DNA from: Sphingopyxis sp.
GTDB lineage: Bacteria; Pseudomonadota; Alphaproteobacteria; Sphingomonadales; Sphingomonadaceae
Length of the DNA: 64,000 nt
Direction of reading: 5' to 3'
Assembly: GCA_013823985.1 (NCBI GenBank)
Contig: PNNB01000056.1
Coordinates: 186,001-250,000 of the forward strand
Position 1 is the first letter of the stretch; every line of letters starts with the position of its first letter. A program made the translations under genes and the position numbers. A model generated the notes under the pieces. The model did no database searches, had not been told where the DNA came from, and saw only the letters and a list, made by a program, of their open reading frames with translations. This document shows positions 61,266 to 64,000 of this stretch, piece by piece.

Positions 61266-61720
61266 AGCATTCCAAGCTCCAGACGGGCTTCATCGGTCAT
61301 ATTGGCAGGGGTCCATGCGGGTTCCCAAACCAGATTCACTTCGGCGTCGCCGATACCCGGCACCGCGCCGACCCGCAGCTCGACTTCGCCCGGCATGGAT
61401 TCGGCCACCGGACAATGCGGCGTCGTCAGCGTCATTGAAATCAGCGCATGACCATCGTTGATCTCGACATTGTAGATCAGGCCCAGGTCATAGATGTTGA
61501 CCGGAATCTCGGGATCGAAAATTTCCTTCAGCGCGGCAATGACCGCCTCATACAGATCGCCATCCGGCTCGCCTGCGGCGGGGGCAGCAGGTTTCTGCGC
61601 AAGGAAGCCCTCGAGATAGTCCTTCTTGCGTTCAAAAGTTTCCGACGCCGTTTCGATCCGCGCTTTGGGCGGCTTTTCCACGCTGTCGACTTCTTCAATG
61701 CGGATGCTGTCTTCGCTCAT
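61262..61720 (-). CDS. sufT: SUF-system assembly protein, DUF59/MIP18 family (SufT-like)
   Basis: A 152-residue protein. A variable, charged N-terminus (about 1-55) is followed by the DUF59/MIP18 domain: EIFDPEIPVNIYDLGLIYNV and the reactive-cysteine segment MTLTTPHCPVAESMPGEVE. This family helps maturation of Fe-S proteins in the SUF pathway. It overlaps sufS and sufA on either side, which supports co-transcription. The gene name SufT is used by family resemblance. Confidence 0.92.
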   Translation of the reverse strand: MSEDSIRIEEVDSVEKPPKARIETASETFERKKDYLEGFLAQKPAAPAAGEPDGDLYEAVIAALKEIFDPEIPVNIYDLGLIYNVEINDGHALISMTLTTPHCPVAESMPGEVELRVGAVPGIGDAEVNLVWEPAWTPANMTDEARLELGML

Positions 61721-62928
61721 CCGAAAATCCTCTTCACTCTTTCAAGGCCGCGCACCAAGGCCGCGACATCGCTTTCATCACTGTAGATACCGAAACTTGC
61801 CCGCGCTGTTGCAGGGACGCCCAGATGGTCCATCAACGGTTGGGCGCAATGGTGGCCGGCGCGGATGGCCACGCCTTCTTCGTCCAATATGGTGCCGATG
61901 TCGTGGGGATGCACCCCTTCCATCGAAAAAGACACGATCCCAGCCGATTTCTCCGGCCCGAAAAGCGTGATGGAATTGATGCCGCGCAGGGCGTCGCGGG
62001 TCTGGGCAGCAAGGGCGCTTTCATGCGCGAAAATCTCTTCGGGCCCGATCGCGTCGATAAAGTCGATCGCCTTATGCAGACCAAGGACTTCGATGATCAT
62101 CGGCGTTCCGGCCTCAAAGCGCGAAGGTGCCGGGGCATAGGTTGTCTTGGCAAAGGTCACACGATCAATCATCGCGCCACCACCCTGCCAGGGGGGCATG
62201 GTGTCCAGCGTTTCCGCCTTTGCCCAAAGGACACCAACGCCAGTGGGGCCATAGAGCTTGTGGCCCGACAGCACATAAAAGTCGCAGCCCAGTTCCGCCA
62301 TATTCAGGCGCATCCGGGGGGCCGCCTGGCATCCGTCGAGCAACAGCTTCGCGCCGACCGCATGGGCCGCCTTGGCCGCGCGTTTCGCACCCAGGACCGA
62401 GCCGAGGACATTGGACACATGGGCGAGCGCGACCAGCTTATGCTGTTTGGTCAGCTGAGCCTCCAGCCAATCCAGGTCGATCAGGCCGTCTGCAGTCAGC
62501 GGGCAGACATCGATATGTGCCCCGACCTTTTCGGCCAGCATCTGCCAGGGCACGATGTTGCTGTGATGCTCCAGCTGGCTGAGCATGATGCGGTCACCCG
62601 CCTTCAGATGTGCGCTGCCCCAGCTTTGGGCAACCAGATTGATGCCCTCGGTCGCGCCGCGCACAAAGACGATCTCATTGGCCGAAGCCGCCCCCATGAA
62701 GCGCGCCACACGCTCCCGTGCCGCTTCGAATGCGACCGTCATATGTGCAGAGCGCGCGTAGACCCCGCGATGCACGGTTGCATAATCCGCGCCGCCCGCG
62801 CGCATCATTGCGTCGAGCACGACTTGCGGCTTTTGCGCGGTCGCGGCGGTGTCGAGATAGTGCCAATTGTTGGCAAGACCGGGGAATTGGTCCTTCATCG
62901 CGGTGTTGATGGATACAGGCGCGTTCAC
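61717..62928 (-). CDS. sufS: Cysteine desulfurase SufS
   Basis: A 403-residue group II cysteine desulfurase. The PLP lysine is in VLSGHKLYGPTGVG, the PLP-stacking segment is SQLEHHSNIVPWQ, and the active-site cysteine is in RAGHHCAQPLMDHLG. It supplies persulfide sulfur for Fe-S cluster assembly. Overlaps sufD and the SufT-like gene. No sufE or sufU is visible in the window, so the sulfur acceptor must be encoded elsewhere. Confidence 0.96.
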   Translation of the reverse strand: MNAPVSINTAMKDQFPGLANNWHYLDTAATAQKPQVVLDAMMRAGGADYATVHRGVYARSAHMTVAFEAARERVARFMGAASANEIVFVRGATEGINLVAQSWGSAHLKAGDRIMLSQLEHHSNIVPWQMLAEKVGAHIDVCPLTADGLIDLDWLEAQLTKQHKLVALAHVSNVLGSVLGAKRAAKAAHAVGAKLLLDGCQAAPRMRLNMAELGCDFYVLSGHKLYGPTGVGVLWAKAETLDTMPPWQGGGAMIDRVTFAKTTYAPAPSRFEAGTPMIIEVLGLHKAIDFIDAIGPEEIFAHESALAAQTRDALRGINSITLFGPEKSAGIVSFSMEGVHPHDIGTILDEEGVAIRAGHHCAQPLMDHLGVPATARASFGIYSDESDVAALVRGLERVKRIFG

Positions 62929-63659
62929 ACCAGGTCCCCCAGCTTCGTCAGCGCCGCGTCGATCAGCATGTCCTCATCCGCTGCGCCTTCAAACACACCG
63001 GCCACAAACGCCTGCAGCATCAGTTTCTTGGCATCTGCCGGCGCAAGACCCCGCGCCTGCAGGTAGAACAGGCCCATCGGGTCCAGTTCGCCAATGGCAC
63101 AGCCATGCGCGCATTTGACGTCGTCGGCATATATTTCGAGTTCGGGTTTCGCATTGGCGGTTGCGCTGCGGTCGAGCAGCATCGCTTTCACCGATTGTTC
63201 GCTATCGGTCTGCTGCGCATCGCGGGCGACAGCGACTTTGCCGAGATAGGTGCCGGTGGCTGTCCCGGCGAGGACGGAGCGGACAATCTGGGACGAGGTC
63301 GCGCCGGGTTCGGCATGGGTGACAGTCGTCACAATCTCCAGATTCTGCGGGCCTCCCGCAATTTGCACTGCGCCAAGTTTGAAATCCGCACCTTCATGCA
63401 GTGTGACGTTCAATTCCACCCGGCCATAAGCGCCACCGATATTGAGAACGTGCAGGACGGCGGTGGCACCCTTGCCAATGGCGATATCCAGTTGGTGGAT
63501 ACGGCCTTCATCTTGCACGATGGTCCGCGCGAAATTCCCGCCTGCGGGCACAACGATGGCTTCGGCAGCGGGCAAGGGCCATGCGGCTTCGACTGCGGCG
63601 ATGTCGCTATAGCGCCATGCCTCATCGCGGCGGGTGGGCAAGGTGGTAGCCATGGTCAT
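62925..63659 (-). CDS. sufD: Fe-S cluster scaffold subunit SufD
   Basis: A 244-residue SufD, shorter at the N-terminus than enterobacterial forms. The parallel beta-helix contains GGAYGRVELNVTLHEGADFKLGA, and the C-terminus has DDVKCAHGCAIGELDPMGLFYLQARG, the SufB/SufD signature with the key cysteine and histidine. It partners SufB and SufC, whose genes should lie beyond base 64000. Start 63659 gives an ATGA overlap with the membrane-protein gene; 63653 is an alternative. Confidence 0.94.
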   Translation of the reverse strand: MTMATTLPTRRDEAWRYSDIAAVEAAWPLPAAEAIVVPAGGNFARTIVQDEGRIHQLDIAIGKGATAVLHVLNIGGAYGRVELNVTLHEGADFKLGAVQIAGGPQNLEIVTTVTHAEPGATSSQIVRSVLAGTATGTYLGKVAVARDAQQTDSEQSVKAMLLDRSATANAKPELEIYADDVKCAHGCAIGELDPMGLFYLQARGLAPADAKKLMLQAFVAGVFEGAADEDMLIDAALTKLGDLV

Positions 63660-64000
63660 ACCGCGTCGCCCGGCTTTTTCATCGCCCAGATGGCGTACAC
63701 ATAGGTCAGCGCAGCGGCGCCTGCGATTGCAGCGGTTTTAATGGCATCGGGCGCAAACAGATAGGCGGCATAGCAGAGCGCAGCGCGCATGATGAAATGG
63801 ATCATGCCCGCGCGGTCACTGGCGCACCACCCATGCGGGACCCAGATCATCCCGGCCAATATGGCAAGGCCCAGAACCAGAAGCTCAAGCGATTGCGCTG
63901 CCTGTGCGGCAAAAATGACGAAGGGAATGATCAGCGCGATCACAAAAATGAACTGCATGAACAATTGCGTCAGCGGGTTTTTGTTGGACTGTGTCGAGAG
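63656..64000 (-). CDS. Small membrane protein inserted in the suf operon (5' end probably outside window)
   Basis: At least 102 residues with four hydrophobic segments (FIFVIALIIPFVIFAA, ELLVLGLAILAGMIW, MRAALCYAAYLF and AAIAGAAALTYVYAIW). I do not recognise a family. The frame remains open to the window edge, and the extra residues (STQSNKNPLTQLF) look natural, so the true start probably lies beyond 64000; in-frame ATG 63958 and TTG 63964 are alternatives. It overlaps sufD, so it is part of the suf transcript. A membrane role in the pathway is conjecture. Confidence 0.7.
   Translation of the reverse strand, partial: LSTQSNKNPLTQLFMQFIFVIALIIPFVIFAAQAAQSLELLVLGLAILAGMIWVPHGWCASDRAGMIHFIMRAALCYAAYLFAPDAIKTAAIAGAAALTYVYAIWAMKKPGDAV

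Noticed and set aside
61825-63066. Plus-strand open frame of about 410 codons over sufS and the end of sufD
   Set aside because: Antisense shadow of sufS. No recognisable domain.

Overview
The window reads as a chromosomal stretch of an alphaproteobacterium of the order Sphingomonadales (Sphingopyxis/Sphingorhabdus/Novosphingobium type). The grounds are the rnd-lptC-lptA-lptB-rpoN gene order, DivK together with CtrA-type promoter boxes, BamF-like (DUF3035) lipoproteins, DUF3572, DUF465 and DUF3617 genes, the suf cluster with a sufT-like gene, and a moderately high G+C coding bias that produces long antisense open frames. It is almost all gene: about 73 coding sequences, no gap above 300 bases, and no tRNA, rRNA, insertion sequence, prophage or CRISPR array that I could see.

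Layout. 1-5.8 kb: end of ileS, lspA and two BamF-like lipoproteins (plus strand), facing a minus-strand run of a monooxygenase-like protein, a zinc alcohol dehydrogenase, a Zur-like regulator and dxs. 5.9-10.7 kb: a LysR regulator, a MerC-like membrane protein preceded by a Zur-box-like site, a divergent DUF3237/Rieske oxygenase pair, heme A synthase and cutA. 10.8-11.9 kb: rplM-rpsI with promoter and terminator. 11.9-18.5 kb: an esterase, a six-TM chemoreceptor, and an envelope-type group (kinase, isoprenylcysteine-methyltransferase-like protein, nucleotidyltransferase, flippase). 18.5-22.8 kb: rpoN, the LPS-transport genes and an RNase D-like exonuclease. 22.8-30 kb: cold-shock protein, Dps, GDT1-type transporter, an unknown small protein, rpmG, ChaA-like exchanger, divK, and a four-gene run ending in a FemAB/GNAT-like protein.

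30.0-42.9 kb is a catabolic island: acyl-CoA dehydrogenase, two enoyl-CoA hydratases, acyl-CoA ligase, a P450 resembling the CYP108 (P450terp) family, aldehyde dehydrogenase, thiolase, SDR, TetR regulator, class III CoA-transferase and a thiolase-like protein. Three promoters in it carry the same 18-bp near-palindrome (TTTAA[T/G]CG-N4-[A/G]TTAA[A/G]), which I infer to be the operator of the local TetR protein. The likely job is oxidation of a terpenoid or branched aliphatic alcohol to a carboxylate, CoA activation and beta-oxidation.

43-64 kb: lipoprotein, hydrolase, XRE/membrane pair, thrS, TauE-like exporter, a CHAP-domain protein behind a perfect CtrA box, uvrB, a compact operon headed by two lipoproteins each carrying an EF-hand loop next to its lipidation cysteine, TerC, DUF465, dapD, a HAD phosphatase, a surface S8 protease with a possible barrel, and the 3' part of the suf iron-sulfur operon with a small membrane protein inserted before sufD.

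The most interesting signals are regulatory: the shared TetR operator; three CtrA-like boxes lying 47-48 bp before their start codons (chemoreceptor, CHAP protein, unknown 111-residue protein) in a window that also holds divK; and the Zur-box match before the MerC-like gene, close to a Zur-like regulator with a histidine-rich tail.
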